This document shows, one piece after another, positions 16,317 to 25,514 of a stretch of DNA of 40,526 nt. Position numbers and translations under genes: made by a program. The first letter of the stretch is position 1. The number at the start of each line of letters is the position of its first letter. The notes beneath the pieces are model-generated. The model was not told where the DNA came from and ran no database searches. It saw nothing but the letters and a program-made list of their open reading frames with translations. This DNA comes from an aff. Roholtiella sp. LEGE 12411 (GTDB taxonomy: Bacteria; Cyanobacteriota; Cyanobacteriia; Cyanobacteriales; Nostocaceae). The DNA lies in contig NZ_JADEXR010000050.1 of assembly GCF_015206995.1 (NCBI RefSeq), forward strand, positions 1 through 40,526, read 5' to 3'.

Positions 16317-16486
16317 TACAGCTTTCTCCGTTTGTTGTTAGAGGATGTCTGAGAAGTGTGAATCATTACGCTCACTTGAACGGCGAGAAATGCCGTCAGC
16401 GAAAACAAGACCGAAGCAATCCAAACATAGCTGGTGCGGTGATAGCCTGCGATCGGGATGTTGAACCCGCTCAACTGTCCAGCCCA
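16316..16486 (-). pseudogene. C-terminal remnant of a membrane transporter
   Basis: The frame is open for 56 residues and ends with TAA overlapping the GNAT start codon. It reads WAGQLSGFNIPIAGYHR, then TSYVWIASVLFSLTAFLA, then VQVSVMIHTSQTSSNNKRRK. One good membrane helix followed by a basic tail looks like the end of an MFS-type permease. Upstream an in-frame stop and an IS-end-like motif (GTCTCTTGCATAA, near 16494) mark where the rest of the gene was lost. Transporter family not certain. Confidence 0.5.
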
Positions 16487-16603
16487 TCATGGAGTCTCTT
16501 GCATAAATGGGCAAATTTTCATCTTATCAATTAACAGATTATTTGTTGTCGTTAATAAATTAATCTCGCGCTAAGCTCGATAGTTGTGGTGCCAAAACTA
16601 GTC

Positions 16604-17575
16604 ATGAAAATCTGTATTGTAGGCGCGGGTGCTATTGGTGGTTATTTGGGAGCGAAATTAGCACTAGCAGGTGAAGCCGTAACATTGCTCGCTCGCGGTT
16701 CTCACCTAGAAGCAATTCAAAAAAATGGGCTGAAGCTGATAATGACAGATGGTTCCAGTCAAATAGCCACTCCGACTCTCGCAACCAGCGATATCCGTGA
16801 AGCGGTAAAACAAGATGTAGTAATCTTAGCTGTCAAAGCTCACAGTGTTGCAGCGATCGCTCCTTCTCTACCATCTCTTTATGATGCTCACACGATGGTG
16901 GTAACAGCCCAAAATGGGGTTCCTTGGTGGTACTTTCGTCAGCATGGCGGTGAATATGAAGGTATACGCATTCATTCTGTTGACCCAGATGGGATTATTG
17001 AAACTCATATCGGTGCTGATCGAGCGATTGGCTGTGTAGTTTACCCAGCAACTGAGATAGTTGAACCAGGTGTGATCAAGCATATTGAAGGCGATCGCTT
17101 TACTTTAGGTGAAATCAATGGTATCAAAACCGAACGCATCCAGTTATTAGCACAGGCTTTGAAGCAAGCAGGATTCAAAGCACCTATACGAAATCAAATT
17201 CGTACTGAAATCTGGATTAAGTTGTGGGGTAATCTGGCGTTTAATCCGATCAGCGCCCTGACTGGTGCAACTCTGGAGCAGATTTGTCAGTATCCCCTTA
17301 CCCGTGAACTGACGCGACAAATGATGTGTGAAGCTCAGGCGATCGCCGAAAAGTTAGATATTAAGTTTGGCATTACCTTGGAACAGCGAATTAATGGGGC
17401 GGAAAACGTCGGTGCTCACAAAACCTCAATGCTACAGGATATTGAGGCTGGGCGTCCCACGGAGATAGAGGCTATTGTCGGGGCTGTAGCAGAATTGGGA
17501 CGATTGACTCAAATCCCCACACCCTATATTAATGCAATTTATGCCAGCGTCAAGCTGTTAGAAGTAACTCGATAG
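16604..17575 (+). CDS. panE: 2-dehydropantoate 2-reductase (ketopantoate reductase family)
   Basis: The product of about 323 residues has the ApbA/PanE signature. The N-terminal Rossmann fold is MKICIVGAGAIGGYLGAKLA with the GxGxxG NADP loop, followed by VTLLARGSHLEAI. The C-terminal helical domain has WIKLWGNLAFNPISALTGA, with the conserved Lys and Asn, and HKTSMLQDIEAGRPTEIEAI, with the conserved Ser and Glu. The known reaction is NADPH reduction of ketopantoate to pantoate for coenzyme A synthesis. Several paralogues reduce other 2-oxo acids, so the substrate is not assured. The frame opens at a GTG at 16586, but the ATG at 16604 begins exactly with the Rossmann strand. It stands alone. 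Confidence 0.85.
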   Translation: MKICIVGAGAIGGYLGAKLALAGEAVTLLARGSHLEAIQKNGLKLIMTDGSSQIATPTLATSDIREAVKQDVVILAVKAHSVAAIAPSLPSLYDAHTMVVTAQNGVPWWYFRQHGGEYEGIRIHSVDPDGIIETHIGADRAIGCVVYPATEIVEPGVIKHIEGDRFTLGEINGIKTERIQLLAQALKQAGFKAPIRNQIRTEIWIKLWGNLAFNPISALTGATLEQICQYPLTRELTRQMMCEAQAIAEKLDIKFGITLEQRINGAENVGAHKTSMLQDIEAGRPTEIEAIVGAVAELGRLTQIPTPYINAIYASVKLLEVTR

Positions 17576-17883
17576 AGGTTTAGTAGCCAAACAGACTGCT
17601 CAGTATTTTTGAGAATGCGATCGCGATTAATAAGTTGTACGTTTTGAAGTTTACAGTATCAATTCATCCAGTCACTTCTCATGGGTTTTACTGAAACTGT
17701 AAGCGTTCATTTTTGCATTTACTCTCAAACAAGCCTTGATTTAATAAGTAATTTTTAGTACTGAAAATAAAATCAGTATAATTCACTTTTGATTAAGTTT
17801 AAGTTGCAGTAGCTCCTAACCCCACCGCAAACCTCTTCGTCGGAAGATACGTAAATCTGCGGGTGTTAATTACCCGGAGTCAT

Positions 17884-17904
17884 ATAACCCGCAACTTGGG
17901 TTAT
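17884..17904 (+). terminator. Hairpin ATAACCC/GGGTTAT followed by T-rich sequence
   Basis: A 7-bp perfect stem with a 7-nt loop, then TGTTATT. It lies 309 bp after panE, so it may end a long panE transcript. A second small hairpin, CGGGT/ACCCG, lies just before it. Confidence 0.4.
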
Positions 17905-18144
17905 TGTTATTAGGGTTCGACAAATCGCATGATTTTTAACTCCGTTTAACTTTTAAAACATCCTCTGAGATTGTAGTATGCCAAACTGACGATTTGAAAT
18001 ATCTTTTAGTGCTTGATGCCATTACTGATTTTGCTCCGATATTTGGAAATCGGGCGGTAGCTTTGGCTTGTAAGTTGGGGAGAACGCCAAACTTGTAGAA
18101 ACACAAACTAAGAACACAATTTCAAATAATTCGTAATTCGCCCT

Positions 18145-18230
18145 GGGGCTACGCCCCGCTGCGCTAACCTAATTCGTAATTAAGTTTTGCATTAGCGTTC
18201 GCGCAGCGTCTGGGGATTTTAACCCCACCC
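18145..18230. repeat. Nostoc-type GC-rich palindrome cluster
   Basis: GGGGC-TAC-GCCCC (18145-18157) runs into GCTGCGCTAAC. About 30 bp later comes TTAGCGTTCGCGCAGCGTC, partly its inverse. Similar GC-rich blocks (TTCGCGCAGCGTCT) recur near 20607 inside a MITE-like element, so this is a dispersed repeat family. Confidence 0.6.
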
Positions 18231-18902
18231 CAAAACTTGTCGCGCAATATAAGCGAGGGACTTAGAATTCTCCAAAATGTTAAATCGAAATAATTTAAAT
18301 TTAAATTTAAGACATTGAATAGCTCTCATGGATATACAGTAATAAGAGCGATCGCTAATTAATATTTAAATTAATTTAACACAAGCAATAATATCTTGTT
18401 GTCTACTAATTAATATAATTAATAAGCAAAAATTTACATCTTTATCTTTATCAATAACATCAGTTATTTTGATGCAATAGTTCTAATGCATATCCACTTC
18501 TTCTGAACGCTAATGGATAGAGGCTTATCTGCAATGACTTGTAGCAAATTTAAAAAATATATACTGATATGGACTTGACATTTTTAAGGAAAATGTTAAA
18601 ACAAATACTATGCATTAAGTGGTCTTTTTAAAGCTCATTTAAAGTTCATTGAAATGATCAAACAACAGGTAAGCTCATCAGGTTTTACCCACTTTTTGCC
18701 ACTCCTAAATTATCTATAGGAGTGTAAGTGTCTTTTATTTTTTATGCTGAAATTGGTTAACCCAAGTTTCTAGCAGCCATTAATGAACCAGCACTGCAAG
18801 AAGGTTTCCTTCTGTGGTGACTGGTGTCATCACAATACTCATTTGACAGGTTTCAGATTCCGTTTTATTCCCAAGCACCTACACACTTTAAGCAATTAAA
18901 TT

Positions 18903-20387
18903 ATGTTTCTTTCTCAAGCTCTGATGATAACCCTAGTTATCAGCCCAGGAATTGGCATAGGGTTAAAAGCTGCACCTTTTGGAAGCGTAGACTTGAATAA
19001 ATCGAAACTGACGCACACAGATACCACAGGTAATTTTAACTGGGGTAAAGGCGCACCTACTTCTAAAATCGGCTCTGACAAATTATCTTTGAGTACTTCT
19101 AAGACGTACTATGTCTCTGAGAATGGAGACGATAAAAATGATGGTCTGAAATACACTACCCCATTTCGGACGCTGCAAAAAGCAGCAAATCAGGTGAAAA
19201 CACCGGGCGATATCGTCTACGTCATGAACGGCACTTATACGCGAGCAGACACTTCCAAAGAACTCCTGGTGATTTATGAGAAACATGGCACACCCACTGC
19301 TCCGATTACTTTCAAGGCTTATAAGGGACACCGACCCGTCATTAAATCGCAAAATCCTTATGCCATTAACGTCGTTGGCTCCTCTTACATTATTATTGAC
19401 GGTCTTGAGCTAGTTGGGAATAACGACAATGTGACTTTGGTGTATGCACAACAGCAAAAATCCAACATAAACAATCCGCTAACGAATGGCGCGGGGATTG
19501 CGCTCCATCCATCCTTCTCAGCAGGAGTAATTAAAAACAATTCTCACCATATGGTGATTCGCAACAACAAAATCTCTAAGTTTGGTGCTGGAGCAATCGT
19601 TGCCTTCAAAACCGACTACATCACTATTGAGAACAATGTGATCTTTAAAAACTGCTTGTATAGTTCGACAGGAGCAAATACAATTACCATGCTTTACAAC
19701 TGGAATTATGACGATAATACCACCGACTATAAAATTATTATTCGTGGGAATACAGTTTACGACAATCAAAGTTTAATTCCTTGGAAATTTTCAGGAAAGA
19801 TCGCTGAGTCTAATGGAATCATAATTGATGATGCTCTAAATACCCAAAAAAATTCATCTCATGTACCATATCGGGGAAAAACATTAATAGAAAATAACAT
19901 TGTTTACAACAATGGCGCTGCTGGGATTCAAGTATTTAAAAGTCCCAATGTGGATGTGATTAACAACACAACCTATCAGAATTCTCAGAATTCTACTACT
20001 AGTTATTTAGGAGAAATTGCAGTAGTCATGACTGAGCAAGTAAGAGTTTTTAACAATATTATGTACGCCAAGAAAAACGGAATAGTCAACCATACAAAAG
20101 GATCAAAGAACACTGTCAAGTTTGATTACAACATTATTTACAATTCTTCTAAATTCACCAGTTCAGAATCTAACAACATTATTGGGCAAAACCCACTATT
20201 TGTAGATATTGGCTACAAAAATTTCTCCCTTAAACCTGGTAGCTTTGCCATCGATTCTGGAATTAATAGCTTTAATGGCGTGCAAGCACCGAAGATTGAC
20301 CAGAAGGGCGCTATTCGTCCACAAGACGGAAATGCTAACGGCGATGCAAGGATAGATATGGGTGCTATTGAAGTTAGTTCACCTTAG
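18903..20387 (+). CDS. Secreted right-handed beta-helix protein (pectate-lyase-like fold)
   Basis: The 494-residue product has a hydrophobic N-terminus (MFLSQALMITLVISPGIGIG) consistent with a signal peptide. Residues about 68-110 read YYVSENGDDKNDGL, then TPFRTLQKAANQVKTPGDIVYV, the DUF1565-type opening of extracellular beta-helix proteins. Parallel beta-helix rungs follow, with repeated IIIDGLEL-, IENNVI- and NNTTYQN-type turns. The C-terminus, GNANGDARIDMGAIEV, is the choice-of-anchor Q style ending. Such proteins bind or cleave acidic polysaccharide; no catalytic residues can be assigned here. The mid region is rich in Asn, typical of beta-helix asparagine ladders. It is a single gene after a long AT-rich leader. 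Confidence 0.8.
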   Translation: MFLSQALMITLVISPGIGIGLKAAPFGSVDLNKSKLTHTDTTGNFNWGKGAPTSKIGSDKLSLSTSKTYYVSENGDDKNDGLKYTTPFRTLQKAANQVKTPGDIVYVMNGTYTRADTSKELLVIYEKHGTPTAPITFKAYKGHRPVIKSQNPYAINVVGSSYIIIDGLELVGNNDNVTLVYAQQQKSNINNPLTNGAGIALHPSFSAGVIKNNSHHMVIRNNKISKFGAGAIVAFKTDYITIENNVIFKNCLYSSTGANTITMLYNWNYDDNTTDYKIIIRGNTVYDNQSLIPWKFSGKIAESNGIIIDDALNTQKNSSHVPYRGKTLIENNIVYNNGAAGIQVFKSPNVDVINNTTYQNSQNSTTSYLGEIAVVMTEQVRVFNNIMYAKKNGIVNHTKGSKNTVKFDYNIIYNSSKFTSSESNNIIGQNPLFVDIGYKNFSLKPGSFAIDSGINSFNGVQAPKIDQKGAIRPQDGNANGDARIDMGAIEVSSP

Positions 20388-20461
20388 CAGCAAAACCCTT
20401 TAAACAAAAAACGATACAGCTTTTAGGCAGACGCGCTAAATGGCTTCTCTGCTGATTGCAC

Positions 20462-20497
20462 GACGGTGCTAGTTTGGTGAGCAAATTTTGCACCGTC
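20462..20497. repeat. Inverted repeat GACGGTGC/GCACCGTC
   Basis: An 8-bp perfect stem with a 20-nt loop, 75 bp after the beta-helix gene. Possibly a weak terminator; no T-run follows immediately. Confidence 0.5.
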
Positions 20498-20565
20498 ACT
20501 GATTCCTTAAAATATAATGTAAAATCACAACGTTTTTCCTGCTTCTTAATTTTATCCTTCAGTGT

Positions 20566-20751
20566 TATGACTTACGCAGGAGTTACGGAATAACGTAGAC
20601 GCATTCGCGCAGCGTCTCGTAGAGAAGCGGCTTGCCGCAGGCTACCGCAGGGGCACAGAGAAGCCAGTGCCCCTGCGGGGGTTCCCCCCGTTGTAGCAAC
20701 TGGCGCAACACGGAGAAATCAGAGTTTGAGAGATATTTTGCGTAAGTCTTA
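20566..20751. mobile_element. MITE-like element, copy 2
   Basis: The ends are TATGACTTACGCA (20566) and TGCGTAAGTCTTA (to 20751), 12 of 13 matched, flanked on both sides by AGTGT. The 186-bp interior contains a perfect 11-bp hairpin CGCAGGGGCAC/GTGCCCCTGCG (20646-20677) and the TTCGCGCAGCGTCT motif. No gene is present. Confidence 0.85.
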
Positions 20752-20975
20752 AGTGTAAAAACAAAACTATAAAACGATTTAAATTATCGTTAGCAAGCAT
20801 ACTGACTGCTTCAAAACACGATGCATCATGTCTTAAAACTAAAAAGCATAAATTATATAAACAAATATTTATTTTTATACTATATTTAACTGAATGTATA
20901 GATTAGTATAGTTTTTTGTACTTGTGATTTATAACTTAAGTTATTGATGAAACCTACTATAGAGGGATGAAATAG

Positions 20976-20999
20976 GGAACGTTCCTGTTAGAGGAACGT
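20976..20999. promoter_or_regulatory. GGAACGTTCC palindrome with a third half-site
   Basis: GGAACGTTCC (20976-20985) is a perfect 10-bp palindrome, followed after 7 nt by GGAACGT (20993-20999). This can be an operator with an extra half-site or a small hairpin. It lies about 130 bp before the GH65 fusion gene. Role unknown. Confidence 0.4.
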
Positions 21000-21125
21000 C
21001 AATTTTCGCTATTTTAATTGCATCCAAGTCTAAACAGCAAAGGAAAGGAGCGAATTACTTTGAAACTCCTACACATTGTGTTTCATTCTGCCCACAACTA
21101 CCCCAGACTATAAGTTTTATTGCTC

Positions 21126-24068
21126 ATGCTCAATCTGTCAGTTCCTAACTCTCAAGAGAATCAGTCACTGCTTGACGCTACTAACTGGAACGTTATTGAA
21201 ACGAAGTTTGACCCCACGCAGCTCCACCATAAAGAAACTGTCTTCACGCTTAGCAACGGTTTATTAGGAACGCGGGGTACTTTTGAGGAAGGCTATCCCC
21301 AAGATTTTTCAGCAACACTCATCCACGGTGTGTATGATGATGTGACAATTTCCCATACCGAACTAGTCAACTGCCCGAACTGGCTGCCATTGGTGGTGCA
21401 AGTGGCAGGCCAACGCTTTAGTATGCATACTGGTGAGATTCTCAACTACGAGCGTCAGCTTGACTTGCGTTTGGGTATAGTTAGCCGTGATGTGCGGTGG
21501 CGCAGTCCTACTGGTCATACCCTAGATTTCCACTTCGAGCGTTTTGCCAGTTTAGCAGATCAACATGTTTTGGCCATCCGCTGTCAAATTACATCTGTAG
21601 ACTTTGAGGGTGAAATTACTGTAGAAGCTGGGTTTGACGCCGAACCGTACACCCAAGGTGTTCAACACTGGCAAACCTTAAATCAAGGTGGTGCAGATAA
21701 TATTATCTGGCTGCACAGCCAAACTTATCACTCAAGCACTCAACTGGGTATGGCAGCTAAGTTAGTGGTAGAGGATGACGATAGTCCATCTATGCATGTC
21801 GAGAATACTTCTAATTCTCCAAGCTTGGCAACCACCTTTGAGTTATTAGAAGGAAAAACGGTGACTGTAGAAAAGATTGTCACCCTGTTTACGTCACGGG
21901 AGACAGAAACCCCGATGACAGATGCTCTACAAAGGTTGGCTGATGAGCCAAGATACACAACCCTGTTAGCCGCTCACATTACCGCATGGGAACAGGTATG
22001 GCAAGACAGTGACATTATTATTGAAGGCGATCGCATTTCTCAATTAAGTGTCCGTTATAATCTCTTCCAATTACTAGCTGTTGCACCGCGTCACGACGAG
22101 CGGGTGAGCATCCCTCCCAAAACTCTCTCCGGTTTTGCCTATTGCGGACACATCTTTTGGGATACAGAAATTTTTATCCTTCCCTTCCTGACCTTAACTC
22201 AACCAGCTTTAGCGCGTAATTTGCTCACTTACCGTTACCACACTTTACCAGGAGCACGACGCAAAGCCCAGGAAGCGGGATATCAAGGAGCCATGTTTGC
22301 TTGGGAAAGTGCCACCACTGGCGATGAAGTAACTCCCCGGTGGGTACCAGGTGCCAATGGTGAGTTAGTTCGGATCTGGTGTGGTGATATTGAAGTGCAT
22401 ATCACTGCTGACATAGCTTATGCCGTTTGGCACTACTGGCAAACCACCAACGATGATGACTGGATGCGGGATTATGGTGCAGAAATTATCCTCGATACGG
22501 CTGTTTTCTGGGAAAGTCGGGTGCAGTGGAATCAAGAGCGCAACAGCTACGATATCCTCGATGTAATTGGCCCAGATGAAAATCACGATCGCGTCGATAA
22601 TAATGCCTTTACCAATCTCATGGTACAGTGGCACTTACAGTCTGCTTTAGCACTTTTGGACTGGTTTAAGCAAGCTTATCCCGAAAATTCAGCACAACTT
22701 GTGCAAAAACTCAACTTGACCACAGAACGTTTGCATCAATGGGCGGAAATCCAAGAACGTCTATTTATCAACAAAGATGCCCAAACAGGTTTAATTGAGC
22801 AGTTTGAGGGTTTTTTCCAATTAGAACAAGTCAATCTTGCTGATTACGAACCACGCAGCAACTCTCTGCAAGGACTTCTAGGAATTGAAGCCACCAGCCA
22901 AAAGCAGATTCTCAAGCAACCGGATGTGTTGATGCTGCTTTATTTACTGCGCGATCGCTATGACTATAATACTCTCGCCACCAACTGGGACTATTACACC
23001 GAGCGCACCGACCATAGTTATGGTTCTTCACTCGGCCCAGCAATTCACGCTATTTTAGCTTGTGACCTCAATCAACCAACCATAGCCTACACCCACTTTC
23101 TGCGGGCAGCATTGGTAGACTTGGAGGATGTCAGACGTAATGCAGCTGAAGGAATCCATGCCGCAAGTGCTGGAGGAGTATGGCAAGCGGTGGTTTTCGG
23201 ATTTGGCGGTATTCGGATGACTCAATTTGGCCCGGTTGCTTGTGCAAATCTACCCCCTGGCTGGACGCGTTTGAAATTTCGACTGCAATGGCGTAATGAG
23301 TGGTATGACTTCGACTTGCAAGCAGAAAAACAAATGGAAATTGCCAACCAAGAAGTAAAAGTTCCGAAGGCAGATACACATCCGGCAATTAGTGGCGTAA
23401 TCTTCGACTTAGATGGAGTGTTAACTGATACCTCAGAGTTTCACTATCTGGGTTGGAAGCGACTAGCAGATGAAGAAGGCATCCCCTTTGACCGAGAGGC
23501 GAATGAGGCGATGAGAGGCTTGCCAAGACGGGAATCACTGCTACACATTTTAGGCGATCGCCCCGCTCCTGAAGAGAAAATTCAGGAAATGATGGAGCGT
23601 AAAAACCGCTACTACCTGGAACTTATGCAGAAAATTAACACCGCAGATTTACTGCCTGGGGTGACAAATTTATTGCAGGAATTGCGAGCATCTGGAATAA
23701 AAGTAGCATTGGGTTCATCAAGTAAAAATGCCCAGACTGTGATTGAACGGTTGGGTATTAGAGATAAATTCGATGCTATAGCCGATGGCTACAGCGTCTT
23801 TCAATCTAAACCAGCACCAGATCTGTTCCTATTTGCTGCCCAGCAACTCGGACTCTCGCCATCACAGTGTGTTGTCGTGGAAGATGCAGCGGCGGGTATA
23901 GAAGCTGCTCATGCTGCTGGCATGTCATCTGTGGGGATTGGCCCAGTTGAGCGAGTGGGTAGGGCTAATGTGGTCTTATCCAGTCTGAAAGGTCTGCGCT
24001 GGCAAGATTTGCACGAGCGGGTAACTACCAGCAAGAAAACACATGCACTCGTAGAAGCGACAGTGTAA
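21126..24068 (+). CDS. Fusion of GH65 disaccharide phosphorylase and beta-phosphoglucomutase
   Basis: The 980-residue product joins two enzymes. Residues 1 to about 750 are a GH65 phosphorylase: a beta-sandwich start, the (alpha/alpha)6 core with GHIFWDTEIFILPFL, the general acid Glu485 in IGPDENHDRVDNNAFTN, and the phosphate-site motif EGIHAASAGGVWQAVVFGFGG. The C-terminal part from about 755 is a HAD-type beta-phosphoglucomutase: GVIFDLDGVLTDTSEFHYLG (D761 nucleophile, D763), LGSSSKNAQ, SKPAPDLFL and VVVEDAAAGIEAA. The first module would split an alpha-glucoside such as maltose, trehalose or kojibiose with phosphate to beta-glucose-1-phosphate, and the second would turn that into glucose-6-phosphate. 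Which disaccharide is used cannot be read here. The ATG at 21126 is preferred over the TTG at 21120. Confidence 0.9.
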   Translation: MLNLSVPNSQENQSLLDATNWNVIETKFDPTQLHHKETVFTLSNGLLGTRGTFEEGYPQDFSATLIHGVYDDVTISHTELVNCPNWLPLVVQVAGQRFSMHTGEILNYERQLDLRLGIVSRDVRWRSPTGHTLDFHFERFASLADQHVLAIRCQITSVDFEGEITVEAGFDAEPYTQGVQHWQTLNQGGADNIIWLHSQTYHSSTQLGMAAKLVVEDDDSPSMHVENTSNSPSLATTFELLEGKTVTVEKIVTLFTSRETETPMTDALQRLADEPRYTTLLAAHITAWEQVWQDSDIIIEGDRISQLSVRYNLFQLLAVAPRHDERVSIPPKTLSGFAYCGHIFWDTEIFILPFLTLTQPALARNLLTYRYHTLPGARRKAQEAGYQGAMFAWESATTGDEVTPRWVPGANGELVRIWCGDIEVHITADIAYAVWHYWQTTNDDDWMRDYGAEIILDTAVFWESRVQWNQERNSYDILDVIGPDENHDRVDNNAFTNLMVQWHLQSALALLDWFKQAYPENSAQLVQKLNLTTERLHQWAEIQERLFINKDAQTGLIEQFEGFFQLEQVNLADYEPRSNSLQGLLGIEATSQKQILKQPDVLMLLYLLRDRYDYNTLATNWDYYTERTDHSYGSSLGPAIHAILACDLNQPTIAYTHFLRAALVDLEDVRRNAAEGIHAASAGGVWQAVVFGFGGIRMTQFGPVACANLPPGWTRLKFRLQWRNEWYDFDLQAEKQMEIANQEVKVPKADTHPAISGVIFDLDGVLTDTSEFHYLGWKRLADEEGIPFDREANEAMRGLPRRESLLHILGDRPAPEEKIQEMMERKNRYYLELMQKINTADLLPGVTNLLQELRASGIKVALGSSSKNAQTVIERLGIRDKFDAIADGYSVFQSKPAPDLFLFAAQQLGLSPSQCVVVEDAAAGIEAAHAAGMSSVGIGPVERVGRANVVLSSLKGLRWQDLHERVTTSKKTHALVEATV

Positions 24069-24205
24069 GAGGTTGTTTGAAAAGTCTGATAGGTTGTAAA
24101 AAAGCTCTCTCGGTATACGCTTAAGCAAGACTAGACTAATTCCGCTTTGCTATCGGCTTTCAGCCATGAGAGAGTAAACAGGTTTAATAGAGGGTGCAAT
24201 TTTAC

Positions 24206-25192
24206 ATGATGGAAACCTTATTTCATGCCTACACCCCTCTACTGACCTGGATAGGTTTAGGTTTTCTAATATCTCGGTTCATCCCAGATAGTTTTCTAAA
24301 GCTACTGGGTTACGCGCTTTACTGGGTTGGAATTCCGCTGCAACTTCTAGTTCTGGCACGTCATACTAACTTGTCTACTGGTGGACTAATACCTGGGATA
24401 GCAGTAGGAATCTTGGTTCTGAGTCTGATTTTAGCCCTATTAATCTGGTGGGGACGGCAATGGTTAATGAGTCGAAAAGAGCAGCCAAAACAGGAAAGCC
24501 TGGATTTGTCACTCAATACTTCATCTTCCATTAACTCCTTGATGCGAGCAAGTTTGGGCAGTTTTCTTCTAGCTACAATTTTGGGCAATACAGGCTTTGT
24601 CGGATTGACACTTACACAGGTGCTGACCAGCCCTGAAAATACTGACTGGGCAGTATTATTTAGCGTCACCAACAATGTTGTAGGCACATACGGGATTGCT
24701 GTCTTAATTGCTAGCTATTTTGGGAAGAGTCAAACCCAGAACCGTTGGTGGATTCAGTTACGGGATTTAGCCACTGTCCCCAGTCTATGGACATTTTTCA
24801 TTGGCTTGAATACTCAGTTTGTGGAATTACCAGCAGTGGTAGAGTCAGGACTAAACCAAGCCGTTTGGGTTGTAATTGCTTTTGCTTTGTTACTGGTGGG
24901 TCTGCGACTTGGAACAATGAGAGGATGGAAAAATTTAGAAATCGCCTCAATTGCCAGCGTGTTAAAAGTCTTCATTGTGCCTGCGTTGGTGGGATTAGGT
25001 GCTACCTATTTAGGCGTGACTGGCGAACAGCGTCTAGTACTGGTGCTGATGTCTGGAACACCCACAGGGCTTTCTGTACTGATTCTGGCAGAAGTTTACG
25101 ACCTGGATCGGAACTTATTGGCTAGCAGTATCGCTCTGACTTTTGTGGGGTTATTTTTCGCACTTCCCCTCTGGCTCGCCTGGTTTGGCTAA
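24206..25192 (+). CDS. AEC-family permease (auxin efflux carrier type)
   Basis: The product of about 328 residues has 8-10 membrane segments in two halves. The family shows in the N-terminal half, LLTWIGLGFLISRFIPDSF and LYWVGIPLQLLVLARHTNLS, and in the conserved turns SVTNNVVGTYGIAVLIASYF and SGTPTGLSVLILAEVYDLD. The second half ends with a hydrophobic VGLFFALPLWLAWF. AEC proteins export small organic anions; the substrate is unknown. The frame opens at a GTG at 24194, but AGAGGG sits at 24189-24194, so a start at the ATG at 24206 or 24209 is likely. It follows the GH65 fusion by 137 bp in the same direction and could share its transcript. Confidence 0.83.
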   Translation: MMETLFHAYTPLLTWIGLGFLISRFIPDSFLKLLGYALYWVGIPLQLLVLARHTNLSTGGLIPGIAVGILVLSLILALLIWWGRQWLMSRKEQPKQESLDLSLNTSSSINSLMRASLGSFLLATILGNTGFVGLTLTQVLTSPENTDWAVLFSVTNNVVGTYGIAVLIASYFGKSQTQNRWWIQLRDLATVPSLWTFFIGLNTQFVELPAVVESGLNQAVWVVIAFALLLVGLRLGTMRGWKNLEIASIASVLKVFIVPALVGLGATYLGVTGEQRLVLVLMSGTPTGLSVLILAEVYDLDRNLLASSIALTFVGLFFALPLWLAWFG

Positions 25193-25514
25193 AGTTGACA
25201 TCTGGAAGACCCAATAATTTCTGAGAAAAATTCTATGGGTTTAGAAACTAGGATGGATCTATCAAGCAAAAAAACAGTTACACTAGCCTTGATCTTGGAA
25301 AGTCTAAGCAAAACAAAAATGATGCCTCAAGTCAGCCGTTCAAGCTAAATTATATTCTCATTTCTAATGTCATACATATCGGTTACTAAAGCTAAGCACC
25401 TTGGAGGTTTCCCGAAATTTATGGTTTCCAAAAACATCTGCTTCCAGGAGGAAACACTAGTAGTAATAAGCTAGTCTATTTTCCAACAGAAGCAAGGGAT
25501 TTTTTCGTAGCTCT
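25193..25514. other. Intergenic leader before the M23 gene
   Basis: A 322-bp region. It contains AGGAGGAAAC near 25446, about 60 bp before the start codon and so not an ordinary ribosome binding site, plus short inverted pieces. No known riboswitch consensus or gene was recognised. Confidence 0.4.

Larger units (their letters stand above)
17576..18902. other. Long AT-rich noncoding region
   Basis: About 1.3 kb without a convincing gene. It holds HIP1 sites (near 17619 and 18348), a TTTAAA repeat (about 18294-18310), two AATTCGTAATT copies flanking a GGGGC-TAC-GCCCC palindrome, and several hairpins listed separately. A 40-codon open frame near 17955-18098 has no start or recognisable product. 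The last 500 bp are AT-rich and may be the promoter and leader of the secreted beta-helix gene. Confidence 0.5.

Noticed and set aside
17910-17940. tRNA-like GGGTTCGACAAATC
   Set aside because: Only the T-arm-like stretch is present; no acceptor stem, anticodon arm or D arm can be built around it.
17955-18098. Open frame ending in VALACKLGRTPNL
   Set aside because: No start codon after the preceding stop, no family resemblance, in an otherwise noncoding region.
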